The notes: generated from the letters alone by a model not told the origin. 64,000 bases of DNA from Burkholderia anthina (GCF_902498995.1 NZ_CABVLY010000001.1:248001-312000); one strand, 5' to 3'; positions 18,249-30,577 are shown, numbered from the stretch's first letter. Translations and numbers: made by a program.

Positions 18249-19505
18249 ATGCCGTATCAGCACATCAAGGTACCGGAGGGCGGTGACAAGATCACCGTCA
18301 ACAAGGACTTTACGCTCAACGTTTCCGATCAGCCGATCATTCCCTATATCGAAGGCGACGGCACCGGCTTCGATATCACGCCGGTCATGATCAAGGTCGT
18401 CGACGCGGCGGTCGCGCACGCGTACAAGGGCAAGCGCAAGATCCACTGGATGGAGATCTTCGCGGGCGAGAAGGCGACGAAGGTGTACGGCCCGGACGTG
18501 TGGCTGCCGGACGAAACGCTGCAGGTGCTGAAGGAATACGTGGTGTCGATCAAGGGGCCGCTCACGACCCCGGTCGGCGGCGGGATCCGTTCGCTGAACG
18601 TCGCGCTGCGCCAGGAACTCGACCTGTACGTGTGTCTGCGCCCGGTCCAGTATTTCAAGGGCGTGCCGTCGCCGGTGCGCGAGCCGCAAAAGATCGACAT
18701 GGTGATCTTCCGCGAGAACTCGGAAGACATCTACGCGGGCATCGAATGGGCCGCGGGTTCCGAGCAGGCGAAGAAGGTCATCAAGTTCCTGCAGGACGAG
18801 ATGGGCGTGAAGAAGATCCGCTTCCCGGAAACCTCGGGGATCGGCGTGAAGCCCGTGTCGACCGAAGGCACCGAGCGTCTCGTGCGCAAGGCGATCCAGT
18901 ACGCGATCGACAACGATCGCAAGTCGGTCACGCTGGTGCACAAGGGCAACATCATGAAGTTCACGGAAGGCCTGTTCCGTGACGCCGGCTACGCGCTCGC
19001 GCAGAAGGAGTTCGGCGGCGAGCTGATCGACGGCGGCCCGTGGATGCGCGTGAAGAACCCGAAGACGGGCAACGAGATCGTCATCAAGGATTCGATCGCC
19101 GACGCGTTCCTGCAGCAGATCCTGCTGCGCCCGGCCGAATACGACGTGATCGCGACGCTGAACCTGAACGGCGACTACATCTCCGACGCACTGGCCGCGC
19201 AGGTCGGCGGCATCGGGATCGCGCCGGGCGCGAACCTGTCGGATTCGGTCGCGATGTTCGAGGCGACCCACGGCACGGCGCCGAAGTACGCGGGCAAGGA
19301 TTACGTGAACCCCGGTTCGGAAATCCTGTCGGCGGAAATGATGCTGCGCCACCTCGGCTGGACGGAAGCAGCCGACACGATCATCGCCGCGATGGAGAAG
19401 TCCATCCTGCAGAAGCGCGTCACGTACGACTTCGCGCGCCTGATGGAAGGCGCGACGCAGGTGTCGTGCTCCGGCTTCGGCGAAGTGCTGATCGAGAACA
19501 TGTAA
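18249..19505 (+). CDS. icd: NADP-dependent isocitrate dehydrogenase, dimeric type
   Basis: TCA-cycle enzyme converting isocitrate to 2-oxoglutarate with CO2 and NADPH, cytosolic homodimer. The 418-residue sequence matches the E. coli Icd class. The active-site stretch [17 protein letters not shown] retains the serine that AceK phosphorylates in enterobacteria. Later [20 protein letters not shown] marks the cofactor region. The palindrome and a -10-like element lie in the upstream gap. A second, unrelated isocitrate dehydrogenase follows in the same direction after 280 bases. Confidence 0.95.
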   Translation: MPYQHIKVPEGGDKITVNKDFTLNVSDQPIIPYIEGDGTGFDITPVMIKVVDAAVAHAYKGKRKIHWMEIFAGEKATKVYGPDVWLPDETLQVLKEYVVSIKGPLTTPVGGGIRSLNVALRQELDLYVCLRPVQYFKGVPSPVREPQKIDMVIFRENSEDIYAGIEWAAGSEQAKKVIKFLQDEMGVKKIRFPETSGIGVKPVSTEGTERLVRKAIQYAIDNDRKSVTLVHKGNIMKFTEGLFRDAGYALAQKEFGGELIDGGPWMRVKNPKTGNEIVIKDSIADAFLQQILLRPAEYDVIATLNLNGDYISDALAAQVGGIGIAPGANLSDSVAMFEATHGTAPKYAGKDYVNPGSEILSAEMMLRHLGWTEAADTIIAAMEKSILQKRVTYDFARLMEGATQVSCSGFGEVLIENM

Positions 19506-22014
<2,509 letters not shown>

Positions 22015-22097
22015 CGCCGGCCGCGCAGTCGCGCGTGCCACGGCAACGGCGACAGCCGACACGGCGGGCCTCGCGGCTCGCCGTCCCGCCGAACATG

Positions 22098-22126
22098 AAA
22101 ACGCCCCGGTCGCCCGGGGCGTTTTT
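22098..22126. terminator. Bidirectional intrinsic terminator
   Basis: Stem AAAACGCCCCGG / CCGGGGCGTTTT with a 4-base loop and T-run on the right (A-run on the left). It serves the monomeric isocitrate dehydrogenase gene from the left and the small convergent gene from the right. Confidence 0.9.
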
Positions 22127-22143
22127 CGTTGCAGGCGCGTCAT

Positions 22144-22368
22144 TCAGACGTGAACGATTTCCCATTCGGCGATTTCGTGCGGCACTTCCAGCGTGGCCGT
22201 GTCCAGTTCGGACGGCTGTTCGCAGTCGCCGCGAGAGATGTGGTCGGCCGCCACTTCCGGGCACGAGAACGCGCCGAGCAGTGCGTTGCCGAACGTCGCT
22301 TCCCAGCCGCCGTTACCCGGCAGGATGTAGAACGACCCGAGCGCTGAACCAAAGCGAAATCCCTTCAT
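22144..22368 (-). CDS. Small hypothetical protein
   Basis: 74 residues, no family recognised. The sequence is neither low complexity nor membrane-spanning. It contains two cysteines (FSCPEV and RGDCEQ), a Gly-rich N-terminal third ([19 protein letters not shown]) and an acidic C terminus ([14 protein letters not shown]). A GGGAGAA ribosome binding site stands just before the ATG, and the gene ends 17 bases before the shared terminator, so it is probably real. Function is unknown. Confidence 0.6.
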   Translation of the reverse strand: MKGFRFGSALGSFYILPGNGGWEATFGNALLGAFSCPEVAADHISRGDCEQPSELDTATLEVPHEIAEWEIVHV

Positions 22369-23033
22369 TTCCGTTCTCCCTTTCTGATCACAAGCGATTC
22401 TGTTGTGCCGCCCGCCGGCTCATCCGGCTATGGCCCGACTGGCTGCTTGCGCCGGTTCCGTATCGAACCGGGTGGCGAAGCGTCAGTGCATGGAACAAAG
22501 TCTACGTCCGCGGCCGTATCCGATGGTGCGCGTAGAACGCTTTCTCGAAACAAAAATTTCCATTTAAAAACAGTGTGTTATTTCATTCGTTTTGTATTGC
22601 GGAATGATTTTTGGCATCGCGAAACGGCAAATTTGTGCCTCGCACCACGAATTTTTATAAGGCAGAGACTTGTTCCACATCGTGAAAAATAGACGGATTC
22701 GCGAATCGACCGAATGTGGCGTGCGGATCGCGGGGCGAGCGATGGGGGCTGACGGGCCCGGGCAAGGGGTTGGAAGGCGGGCAGGGGCGGTGGGCTGACG
22801 GGTTCGGCGCATGGCGATACAGCGCATGCAAATAGCGGCGCGCGCAGGCGCTCGACGGCGTCGCGCGACCGCACCCGGTTGGTCCGACGAGCCTGCGTGC
22901 TGCGGCGTATCGCCGCTCGTCCGGTGTCGCGGCGTTTCGCCCGGGGGCTGCGGTTATGATGACGCGGGCATCGGGTTTCGCGTCGCGGCGGCCGCGCGAT
23001 GCAGTACCCATAATGAACAACGAGGAACGATTG
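22369..23033. other. 665-base gap with an AT-rich block
   Basis: Intergenic between the small gene (minus) and the multicopper oxidase (plus). Bases about 22540-22690 are only about 35-43 percent G+C in a genome near 67 percent. There are runs such as TTTTTATAA and an imperfect dyad TTCCAC-N3-GTGAAA near 22673-22687. No open frame looks coding. It may hold promoters, a small RNA or the remains of a foreign insertion. Confidence 0.5.
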
Positions 23034-24632
23034 ATGATACGGAGAACCTTCCTGTCGCACGCCATCGGCATCGCGGCCGCATCGCTGTTCACGCGCACCG
23101 CGTGGGCGCAGCATGCCGGTCACGCGGGCATGGCCGGCATGGATCAGATGGACGACATGCCCGGGATGTCGGGCATGGCGGGCCACGCGCAGCACGGCAA
23201 GCCGGCGCCGGCCGCGCTCGCGGCCCCCGACGCGCTGCCGGCCGGCGCGCCGCTCGCATCGCTGCGCACGCTCGCGAACGAAAGCCGCGAAGCCGGCACG
23301 TTCCGCGCCACGCTGGTCGCGCAGCCGGTCGCGCGTTCGATGCTGCACGGCGCGCGGCCGACGACGTTCTGGCAGTTCGGCACGGGCACGCAGGGGCCGG
23401 TCGTCGGCCCGCTGATCGACGTGCGCGAGGGCGACACCGTCGAAATCCGCTTCGTGAACAAGCTGCCGCAGCCGTCGACCATCCACTGGCACGGGCTGCC
23501 CGTGCCGCCGGATCAGGACGGCAATCCGTCCGATCCCGTGGCGCCGGGCGCATCGCGCGTGTACCGCTTCACGCTGCCGAAGGGCAGCGCCGGCACTTAC
23601 TGGTATCACCCGCATCCGCACATGATGACGGCCGAGCAGGTGTTCCGCGGGCTGGCCGGCCCGTTCGTCGTGCGCGCTGCCGACGACCCGCTCGCCGGCT
23701 GGCCCGAGCGCAACCTGTTCGTGTCCGATCTGAAGCTCGCCCGTGACGGCACGATTCCGCCGAACGACATGATGGACTGGATGAACGGCCGCGAGGGCCA
23801 GTTCGTGCTGGTGAACGGCGCGCGCCGGCCGCGGATCGACGTGGCCGGCGACGAGCGCTGGCGCGTGTGGAATGCCTGCAGCGCGCGCTATCTGCGCGTC
23901 GCATTCGACGACGGCCGCACGTTCGAGCATGCGGGCACCGACGGCGGGCTGATCGATGCCCCGCGCCACGTCACGTCGCTGTTGCTTGCGCCCGGCGAGC
24001 GCGCGGAGCTGCTGGTGCGTGCCGGCGACCGTGCGTCGCGCGCGGTGCTGCAGGCGGCCGAATACGACCGCCGCAAGATGGCGATGTCGCACGACGACGG
24101 CCACGGCAGCCTGCCGCCCGACCCGGCGCTGGCACTTGCCGACGTCACCTTCGCGCCGGCGGCCGCCCGCGCGCTGCCCGCGACGCTGCGCGCGGTGCCG
24201 GCCCTAGGCGAGCCGGTTGCGCGCAAGACGGTCGAGTTCGGCGAAGAGATGGACATGGACGCGATGATGAGCGGCCCGGCGCACGGCCGCCCGGCAGGCA
24301 TGCGCTTCACGATCAACGGTGCGACTTACGCGCCGCACCGCGCGACGTTGACGAGCCGCCGCGGCGACATCGAGCGCTGGGACATCCGCAACGCGACCGA
24401 CATGGATCACCCGTTCCATTTGCATGGCACGCAATTCCAGGTGATCGAGCGTGCATCGGATGGGGTGCGCACGAGCGAACCGTTCCGCGCGTGGCGCGAT
24501 ACCGTGAACGTGCGCAGCGGCGAAACCGTGACGATACGCGTGTCGCAGGACATGTCCGGCGAGCGCATGTTTCACTGCCACATTCTCGAACACGAGGATC
24601 TCGGCATGATGGGCACGCTGAAGGTCGTGTAA
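23034..24632 (+). CDS. Exported multicopper oxidase, CopA/CueO-like
   Basis: Periplasmic copper-dependent oxidase of 532 residues. A twin-arginine signal (MIRRTFLSHAIGIAAAS) is followed by a Met/His-rich stretch (about residues 26-55 with repeated MAGM, MPGM, HAGH) likely to bind copper. Three cupredoxin domains contain the copper-ligand motifs HWHG, YWYHPHPH, HPFHLHG and the type-1 site FHCHILEHEDLGMM. It probably oxidises Cu(I) or acts as a laccase-like enzyme in copper tolerance. The ATG at 23034 has AGGA seven bases upstream and puts the Arg pair at the very start. An ATG 21 bases earlier is possible. No copB-like partner adjoins. Confidence 0.9.
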   Translation: MIRRTFLSHAIGIAAASLFTRTAWAQHAGHAGMAGMDQMDDMPGMSGMAGHAQHGKPAPAALAAPDALPAGAPLASLRTLANESREAGTFRATLVAQPVARSMLHGARPTTFWQFGTGTQGPVVGPLIDVREGDTVEIRFVNKLPQPSTIHWHGLPVPPDQDGNPSDPVAPGASRVYRFTLPKGSAGTYWYHPHPHMMTAEQVFRGLAGPFVVRAADDPLAGWPERNLFVSDLKLARDGTIPPNDMMDWMNGREGQFVLVNGARRPRIDVAGDERWRVWNACSARYLRVAFDDGRTFEHAGTDGGLIDAPRHVTSLLLAPGERAELLVRAGDRASRAVLQAAEYDRRKMAMSHDDGHGSLPPDPALALADVTFAPAAARALPATLRAVPALGEPVARKTVEFGEEMDMDAMMSGPAHGRPAGMRFTINGATYAPHRATLTSRRGDIERWDIRNATDMDHPFHLHGTQFQVIERASDGVRTSEPFRAWRDTVNVRSGETVTIRVSQDMSGERMFHCHILEHEDLGMMGTLKVV

Positions 24633-24720
24633 CGAGACGTCGAATATGTTTCACGCGAATGACAGGCATTCGATCCGGGCGTGCAACAAGACAATATGTG
24701 TTCAATTATCGGGATTGAAC

Positions 24721-24793
24721 GAAAAGGCCGGCCAATCGAATTAACGAATGGCCGGCCTGAAAAAAAAGAAACCCGGCGCAATGCCGGGTTTCT
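24721..24793 (-). terminator. Tandem intrinsic terminators of cspA
   Basis: Two hairpins follow cspA on the minus strand. The first is GAAACCCGGC/GCCGGGTTTC (24768-24792) with nine A residues to its left, and the second is AGGCCGGCCA/TGGCCGGCCT (24725-24758) with a short A-run. The same structures may also stop transcripts from the multicopper oxidase gene. Confidence 0.8.
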
Positions 24794-24813
24794 TCGTCCG
24801 ATATCCGGTGCCT

Positions 24814-25017
24814 TTATGCGGCCTGGATGTTCGACGCTTGCTTGCCCTTCGGGCCTTGAACGACCTCGAAGCTCACCTTCTGGCCTTCCTTCAGGGTCTT
24901 GAAGCCCTGCATGTTGATGGCCGAGAAGTGCGCAAACAGATCCTCACCGCCCTCGTCGGGAGTGATGAAACCGAAGCCCTTCGCGTCGTTGAACCATTTA
25001 ACGATACCAGTTGCCAT
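24814..25017 (-). CDS. cspA: Cold-shock protein, CspA family
   Basis: A 67-residue single OB-fold RNA/DNA chaperone. The RNP1-like KGFGFITP (about residues 13-20) and RNP2-like DLFAHFSAI (about 26-34) are intact, and length is standard. A good promoter lies at 25170-25198, giving a 5' untranslated region of about 145 bases. Such long leaders are typical of cold-shock genes, where the leader controls translation. The ribosome binding site is AGGGGAAGTAGGAA. Whether this copy is cold-induced or constitutive cannot be read. Confidence 0.95.
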   Translation of the reverse strand: MATGIVKWFNDAKGFGFITPDEGGEDLFAHFSAINMQGFKTLKEGQKVSFEVVQGPKGKQASNIQAA

Positions 25018-25169
25018 TTCCTACTTCCCCTGTCACACAGTCGCTGCTACTTACCACGAGCACGCTCGAAAAGCTAAACGACCGGAAAATGCAGCCGTTC
25101 CCCCCTCACAAGCTCACCTTCGGCCTCTTTCATTTCACCGGCTGGCGAATTGAAAAAAGTGCCAGCTTG

Positions 25170-25198
25170 ATTGTTGGCGCTCTTTATTTAAGTGTCAA
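25170..25198 (-). promoter_or_regulatory. Sigma-70 promoter of cspA
   Basis: On the minus strand TTGACA (25198-25193) is followed after 17 bases by AACAAT (25175-25170). The -35 is a perfect consensus and the -10 matches at four of six positions. Predicted start is near 25163. Confidence 0.7.
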
Positions 25199-25531
25199 GA
25201 GGAATTTTTAGACGGTTGGAGGGACGTTGTAAAGAACCCATTTTCAGGGTTTTTCCGGCTTTGCTTTGCAGCATGCCGCCAAGCGCGCGGACTTGAAAAG
25301 TCGCATAATCGGCTCATATACCAGGCTCGAGTGACACGCGATCGAGTCGTCCCGGCTTGTGGGATACTGGACACGGATGCAATGGTCCGGTGCGGTTTCC
25401 CCCCTGACGGTTCGTGTTCCGCGCCATGCGTGAAAGCCGGCACCGCAGCCGGCTTTCGTATGGCACGAAGACGATTGCGTGTCGTCGGGAACCAGGGAGG
25501 GCGCCGGCCGGTCGGTCGGGTAATGGCAGGA
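25199..25531 (+). ncRNA. Candidate small RNA between cspA and clpS
   Basis: The cspA-clpS gap has no coding frame but contains a promoter-like pair, TTGAAA (25293-25298) and TATACC (25317-25322) spaced by 18 bases. Downstream is a perfect 10-bp stem, GAAAGCCGGC/GCCGGCTTTC (25432-25457), with only a short T-run. A transcript of about 130 bases from near 25329 to 25460 would fit a small RNA. The weak T-tract and lack of a recognised family keep this tentative. Confidence 0.3.
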
Positions 25532-25559
25532 TTGCGGGCCTGTCCGAGTTGTTTAGAAT
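25532..25559 (+). promoter_or_regulatory. Probable clpS-clpA promoter
   Basis: TTGCGG (25532-25537) and TAGAAT (25554-25559) are spaced by 16 bases. The predicted transcription start falls on or next to the clpS ATG at 25566, implying a leaderless or nearly leaderless mRNA. No Shine-Dalgarno sequence is present. Confidence 0.55.
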
Positions 25560-25565
25560 GGGTGT

Positions 25566-25880
25566 ATGGCGATTATCCCGGACAAGCAGGACAGCACCGT
25601 CCTGGAACGCAAGCAGCAGAAGCTCAAGCCGCCTTCGATGTACAAGGTGGTGCTGCTGAACGACGACTTCACGCCGATGGAGTTCGTCGTGATGGTCGTA
25701 CAGGAGTATTTCAAGAAGGATCGCGAGACGGCCACGCAGATCATGCTGAAGGTTCATCGCGAAGGGCGAGGGGTTTGTGGGGTCTATACGCGGGACATCG
25801 CGTCGACCAAGGTTGAGCAAGTCGTTACCCATGCGCGGCAGGCCGGGCATCCGCTGCAGTGCGTGATGGAGGAAGCATGA
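25566..25880 (+). CDS. clpS: ATP-dependent Clp protease adaptor ClpS
   Basis: Cytosolic adaptor that delivers N-degron substrates to ClpAP and redirects ClpA specificity. 104 residues, standard length. The conserved core [18 protein letters not shown] (about residues 27-44) includes the Asn-Asp pair that reads the N-terminal residue. CGVYTRDIA and a His-containing C-terminal helix ([14 protein letters not shown]) follow. The stop overlaps the clpA start (ATGA), so the two are translationally coupled. Confidence 0.95.
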   Translation: MAIIPDKQDSTVLERKQQKLKPPSMYKVVLLNDDFTPMEFVVMVVQEYFKKDRETATQIMLKVHREGRGVCGVYTRDIASTKVEQVVTHARQAGHPLQCVMEEA

Positions 25881-28177
25881 TTGCCCAGGAATTGGAAGTC
25901 AGCCTGCACATGGCGTTCATGGAAGCACGCCAGGCGCGCCATGAGTTCATTACGGTCGAGCATCTGCTGCTGGCCCTGCTGGATAATCCGACGGCAGCCG
26001 AGGTGTTGCGCGCGTGCGCGGCAAACATCGAGGACTTGCGTCAGAACCTGCGCAATTTCATCCACGACAACACGCCGACCGTCCCGGGCACCGACGATGT
26101 CGATACCCAGCCGACGCTCGGATTCCAGCGCGTGATCCAGCGCGCGATCATGCACGTCCAGTCGACGTCGAACGGCAAGAAGGAAGTCACCGGCGCGAAC
26201 GTGCTGGTGGCGATCTTCGGCGAGAAGGATTCGCACGCGGTCTACTATCTGCAGCAGCAGGGCGTGACGCGCCTGGACGTCGTGAACTTCATTTCGCACG
26301 GCATCGCGAAGACGAACGGCGGCGAAGCCGCGAAGTCGACCGACGCGAGCGCGGAAAGCGACGACGCGAATGCGCAGAAGGAAACGCCGCTCGCGCAGTT
26401 CACGCAGAACCTGAACCAGATGGCGAAGGACGGCCGCATCGATCCGCTGATCGGGCGCGAGCCCGAGGTCGAGCGCGTCGTGCAGGTGCTGTGCCGTCGC
26501 CGCAAGAACAATCCGCTGCTCGTCGGCGAAGCCGGCGTCGGCAAGACCGCGATCGCGGAAGGGCTCGCCTATCGCATCACGCGCGGCGAAGTGCCGGACA
26601 TCCTCGCGAACGCGCAGGTCTACTCGCTCGACATGGGCGCGCTGCTCGCGGGCACCAAGTACCGCGGCGACTTCGAGCAGCGTCTGAAGACGGTGCTGAA
26701 GGAGTTGAAGGAGCGTCCGCACGCGATCCTGTTCATCGACGAGATCCATACGCTGATCGGCGCGGGCGCCGCATCGGGCGGCACGCTCGACGCGTCGAAC
26801 CTGCTGAAGCCGGCGCTGTCGTCGGGCACGCTCAAGTGCATCGGCGCGACCACCTTCACCGAATATCGCGGCATCTTCGAGAAGGACGCGGCATTGTCGC
26901 GGCGCTTCCAGAAGGTCGACGTGACGGAGCCGACCGTCGAGCAGACGGTCGCGATCCTGCGCGGCCTGAAGTCGCGCTTCGAGGAGCACCACGGCGTCAA
27001 GTATTCGTCGGGCGCACTGTCGGCCGCGGCCGAGCTGTCGGCACGCTTCATCACCGACCGTCACCTGCCGGACAAGGCGATCGACGTGATCGACGAAGCG
27101 GGCGCCGCGCAGCGCATCCTGCCGAAGTCGAAGCAGAAGAAGACGATCGGCAAGAGCGAGATCGAGGAAATCATCTCGAAGATCGCGCGCGTGCCGGCGC
27201 AGAGCGTGTCGCAGGACGATCGCAGCAAGCTGCAGACGCTCGATCGCGACCTGAAGAGCGTCGTGTTCGGCCAGGATCCGGCGATCGACGCGCTTGCCGC
27301 ATCGATCAAGATGGCGCGCGCGGGCCTGGGCAAGATGGACAAGCCGATCGGCGCATTCCTGTTCTCCGGCCCGACGGGCGTCGGCAAGACCGAAGTGGCA
27401 CGCCAGCTCGCGTTCACGCTCGGCATCGAGCTGATCCGCTTCGACATGTCGGAATACATGGAGCGTCACGCGGTGAGCCGGCTGATCGGCGCGCCGCCGG
27501 GCTACGTCGGGTTCGACCAGGGCGGCCTGCTGACGGAAGCCGTCACGAAGAAGCCGCATTGCGTGCTGCTGCTCGACGAAATCGAGAAGGCGCATCCGGA
27601 CATCTTCAACGTGCTGCTGCAGGTGATGGATCACGGCACGCTGACGGACAACAACGGCCGCAAGGCGGATTTCCGCAACGTCATCATCATCATGACGACG
27701 AACGCGGGCGCCGAGTCGATGCAGAAGGCGACGATCGGCTTCACGACGCGCCGCGAAACGGGCGACGAGATGACCGACATCAAGCGCCTGTTCACGCCGG
27801 AGTTCCGCAACCGGCTGGACTCGATCATCAGCTTCCGCTCGCTCGATGAGGAAATCATCATGCGCGTGGTCGACAAGTTCCTGATCCAGCTGGAGGAACA
27901 ACTGCACGAGAAGAAGGTCGACGCGCTCTTTACCGACGCGTTGCGCAAGCATCTCGCGAAGCACGGCTTCGACCCGCTGATGGGCGCGCGGCCGATGCAG
28001 CGGCTGATCCAGGACACGATCCGTCGCGCGCTGGCCGACGAGCTGCTGTTCGGCAAGCTCGTCAACGGCGGCCACGTGACGGTCGACGTCGACGAAAGCG
28101 ACAAGGTGCAGTTGTCGTTCGACAAGCTGGCGAATCCGCCGCACAAGCCGAACGAAGAGACGGTCGAGGTCGAGTAA
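25877..28177 (+). CDS. clpA: ATP-dependent Clp protease ATP-binding subunit ClpA
   Basis: AAA+ unfoldase of 766 residues that partners ClpP and uses ClpS. An N domain (1-145) precedes an acidic linker (about 155-170). AAA module 1 has Walker [10 protein letters not shown] and Walker B LFIDEIH. AAA module 2 has Walker [10 protein letters not shown] and Walker [14 protein letters not shown] hydrophobic/charged C terminus completes it. There is no long coiled-coil middle domain, which separates it from ClpB. The ATG overlaps the clpS stop by four bases. Confidence 0.96.
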   Translation: MIAQELEVSLHMAFMEARQARHEFITVEHLLLALLDNPTAAEVLRACAANIEDLRQNLRNFIHDNTPTVPGTDDVDTQPTLGFQRVIQRAIMHVQSTSNGKKEVTGANVLVAIFGEKDSHAVYYLQQQGVTRLDVVNFISHGIAKTNGGEAAKSTDASAESDDANAQKETPLAQFTQNLNQMAKDGRIDPLIGREPEVERVVQVLCRRRKNNPLLVGEAGVGKTAIAEGLAYRITRGEVPDILANAQVYSLDMGALLAGTKYRGDFEQRLKTVLKELKERPHAILFIDEIHTLIGAGAASGGTLDASNLLKPALSSGTLKCIGATTFTEYRGIFEKDAALSRRFQKVDVTEPTVEQTVAILRGLKSRFEEHHGVKYSSGALSAAAELSARFITDRHLPDKAIDVIDEAGAAQRILPKSKQKKTIGKSEIEEIISKIARVPAQSVSQDDRSKLQTLDRDLKSVVFGQDPAIDALAASIKMARAGLGKMDKPIGAFLFSGPTGVGKTEVARQLAFTLGIELIRFDMSEYMERHAVSRLIGAPPGYVGFDQGGLLTEAVTKKPHCVLLLDEIEKAHPDIFNVLLQVMDHGTLTDNNGRKADFRNVIIIMTTNAGAESMQKATIGFTTRRETGDEMTDIKRLFTPEFRNRLDSIISFRSLDEEIIMRVVDKFLIQLEEQLHEKKVDALFTDALRKHLAKHGFDPLMGARPMQRLIQDTIRRALADELLFGKLVNGGHVTVDVDESDKVQLSFDKLANPPHKPNEETVEVE

Positions 28178-28199
28178 GCGATAATTCGTTGTTCATGCG

Positions 28200-28236
28200 A
28201 ACGGCGCGGGAAGTTCTCCGCGCCGTTTCGTTTTAT
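28200..28236 (+). terminator. Intrinsic terminator of clpSA
   Basis: Stem AACGGCGCGG / CCGCGCCGTT with an 8-base loop followed by a T-rich tail (TCGTTTTATC), starting 23 bases after the clpA stop. Confidence 0.75.
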
Positions 28237-28280
28237 CTGGCGCCAGTGGCGCCGTGGTGGTGCAGGGGAGTGGTAACGCA

Positions 28281-29660
28281 GTGACACAACAACAACGGTC
28301 GTTCGACAACATCGTCGCGCGCGAACAAGGGTTGCGCCATGCGCTGACGTCCGGGCAGATGGCGATGATCGCGATCGGCGGAGCGATCGGCACGGGCCTG
28401 TTCCTCGGCAGCGGCTTCGCGATCGGGCTCGCCGGCCCGAGCGTGCTCGTTTCGTATGCGATCGGCGCGCTGATCGCGCTGCTGCTGATGGGCGCGCTCG
28501 CGGAAATGACGGTCGCGCATCCGACGGCCGGCTCGTTCGGCGCGTATGCCGAGCACTACGTCGGCCCGCTCGCGGGCTTTCTCGTGCGCTACGCGTACTG
28601 GTTCGCGGTCGTGTTCGCGATCGGCACCGAAATCAGCGCGATCACCGTGTTCATGAAGTACTGGTTTCCAGCCGTGCCCGGCTGGTATTGGGTGATCGGC
28701 TTCTCCGCGCTGCTGATCGCGGTGAACCTCGCGAGCGTCACGCTGTACGGTTCCGTCGAATATGCATTCTCGCTGCTGAAGATCGCGGCGATCATCGTGT
28801 TCATCGTGCTCGGCGCATATCTCGTGTGGTCGGCGCCGGCGGCGTCGGGCATCGGTTTCGCGAACTACACCGCGCACGGCGGCTTCATGCCGAAAGGGCC
28901 GTGGGGAACGTGGGTCGCGGTGATCGTCGCGATCTTCAGCTACATGAGCATCGAGGCGGTCGCGATCGCGGCCGGCGAGGCGCGCGATCCGCAGCACGCG
29001 GTCACGCGCGCGTTCCGCTCGACGGTGTTCCGGCTCGTGCTGTTCTATCTGCTGACGCTGTCGCTGATGCTCGCGATCGTGCCGTGGACGCAGGCCGGCA
29101 CCGACGAAAGCCCGTTCGTGAAGGTGATGGCCGCGACGCACGTGCCGTATGCCGCAGGCGTGATCAACTTCGTGCTGCTGATCGCGGCGCTGTCGGCGAT
29201 GAACAGCCAGCTCTACGTGACGACGCGCATGATGTTCAGCCTGTCGCGCGCGCGGCTCGCGCCGGCGGTGTTCGGCCGGCTCGGCGCGAACGGCGTGCCG
29301 CGTGCGGCGCTGTGGATCTCGACGAGCGGCGTCGCGGTCGCGGCGGTGCTCGTCGCGCTGTCCCCCGACACCGCGTTTACCGTGATGATGGCGATCGCGA
29401 TGTTCGGCGCGCTGTTCACGTGGCTGATGATCTTCGTCACGCATCTGCGCTTTCGCGCGCAGTATCGCGGCCCGGCGCTCGCGTTCCGGATGTGGGGGCA
29501 CCCGTTCGGCAGCCTGCTCGGCGCGGGCCTCGTCGCGGCGATCCTGTTCACGACCGCGTTCACGCGTGAATTCCGGATGACGATGATGGTCGGCGTCGTG
29601 TTCGTCGTGCTGCTGACGCTTGCATACGCGCTGCACTACCGGCACCGCCACGCGCGCTGA
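28281..29660 (+). CDS. Amino acid permease, APC superfamily
   Basis: Inner-membrane amino acid transporter of 459 residues with about 12 hydrophobic segments. Helix 1 carries the family motif MIAIGGAIGTGLFLGSG, and the next segments include GALAEMTVAHPTAGSFGAYA. These match the AAT group of proline/GABA/aromatic permeases (ProY, GabP, CycA). Substrate cannot be told. I chose the GTG at 28281 because AGGGGAG precedes it at good spacing; an upstream GTG at 28254 would add nine residues. It follows the clpA terminator and appears monocistronic. Confidence 0.88.
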   Translation: MTQQQRSFDNIVAREQGLRHALTSGQMAMIAIGGAIGTGLFLGSGFAIGLAGPSVLVSYAIGALIALLLMGALAEMTVAHPTAGSFGAYAEHYVGPLAGFLVRYAYWFAVVFAIGTEISAITVFMKYWFPAVPGWYWVIGFSALLIAVNLASVTLYGSVEYAFSLLKIAAIIVFIVLGAYLVWSAPAASGIGFANYTAHGGFMPKGPWGTWVAVIVAIFSYMSIEAVAIAAGEARDPQHAVTRAFRSTVFRLVLFYLLTLSLMLAIVPWTQAGTDESPFVKVMAATHVPYAAGVINFVLLIAALSAMNSQLYVTTRMMFSLSRARLAPAVFGRLGANGVPRAALWISTSGVAVAAVLVALSPDTAFTVMMAIAMFGALFTWLMIFVTHLRFRAQYRGPALAFRMWGHPFGSLLGAGLVAAILFTTAFTREFRMTMMVGVVFVVLLTLAYALHYRHRHAR

Positions 29661-29794
29661 CGCGTGCCTTCGGCGCTGCAGGTTGCACAGCGAGGTTGCT
29701 AAGGTTCCGTTAAGCCGGCAGCCGCTACATTCGAACCTGTCCGCGATGCGCGCCGGCCCGTGCCGGCGCGCCGCTTTCCTGCCAAGGGGTTCGA

Positions 29795-30565
29795 ATGAAC
29801 AAACTTCCCGAAATCACGCTCGCGTTCTGGATCATGAAGATCTGCGCGACGACGCTCGGCGAAACCGGTGGCGACCTGCTGTCGATGACGCTGAACGTCG
29901 GCTACGCGGTGAGCTCGATCCTGCTGTTCGGTTTCTTTCTCGTCACGCTCGGCGCGCAGCTCAGGGCGACCGGCTATCGCCCGGCGATCTACTGGGCCGT
30001 GATCGTCGCGACCAGCACGGCCGGCACGACGATGTCCGATTTCATGGACCGCACGCTCGGCCTCGGTTACGCGGCCGGCTCGTCGATCCTCGTCGCGATC
30101 CTGCTGGCGATCTTCGCGGTGTGGCGCCTGAGCGGCGAATCGCTGTCGGTCGACCTGATCCGCACGCGCAAGGTCGAACTGCTGTACTGGATCGCGATCC
30201 TGTTCTCGAACACGCTCGGCACCGCGCTCGGCGATTTCCTCGCGGACAGCTCGGGCCTCGGCTTTGGCGGCGGCGCGCTGCTGATCGGCGGGCTGCTCGT
30301 GCTGATCGTGCTCGCGCACTATTTCACGCGGATCTCGGGTGTGCTGCTGTTCTGGGCCGCGTTCGTGCTCACGCGTCCGTTCGGCGCGACGGTCGGCGAC
30401 CTGCTGACGAAGCCGGTGGCGAAGGGCGGTCTCGCGCTCGGCACGGTCGGTTCGTCGGCGGTGCTGCTCGGCGTGCTGGTTGCGATGGTGAGTTATGCGA
30501 GCATCGCGCAGGCGCGGCGACGCGAACGGATGCCCATACGGATCGCGCAGACGGCAGACCGTTGA
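29795..30565 (+). CDS. COG4705 multi-pass membrane protein
   Basis: 256 residues, about eight hydrophobic segments, inner membrane. The family (COG4705) is conserved but functionally unassigned. Four internal repeats of a Thr/Gly-Asp motif are visible: ATTLGETGGD (about 18-27), STAGTTMSD (about 73-81), NTLGTALGD (about 139-147) and RPFGATVGD (about 196-204). They place four buried acidic residues at matching depths, as in a duplicated transporter or channel. The start has a nearby AAGGGG. It is monocistronic with a terminator 13 bases after the stop. Confidence 0.8.
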   Translation: MNKLPEITLAFWIMKICATTLGETGGDLLSMTLNVGYAVSSILLFGFFLVTLGAQLRATGYRPAIYWAVIVATSTAGTTMSDFMDRTLGLGYAAGSSILVAILLAIFAVWRLSGESLSVDLIRTRKVELLYWIAILFSNTLGTALGDFLADSSGLGFGGGALLIGGLLVLIVLAHYFTRISGVLLFWAAFVLTRPFGATVGDLLTKPVAKGGLALGTVGSSAVLLGVLVAMVSYASIAQARRRERMPIRIAQTADR

Positions 30566-30577
30566 GCGGAAACGAAC

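Noticed and set aside
18098-18286. Short plus-strand open frame overlapping the icd start
   Set aside because: Arg-rich, no ribosome binding site, runs into icd in another frame; the interval is better read as icd leader.
24725-24758. Hairpin after the multicopper oxidase as its own terminator
   Set aside because: On the plus strand it is followed by A residues rather than T, so I assigned it mainly to minus-strand termination after cspA.
25329-25460. tRNA, 4.5S or 6S RNA in the cspA-clpS gap
   Set aside because: No cloverleaf, no conserved GGAAGCA-type SRP loop and no long rod fold could be found by eye.
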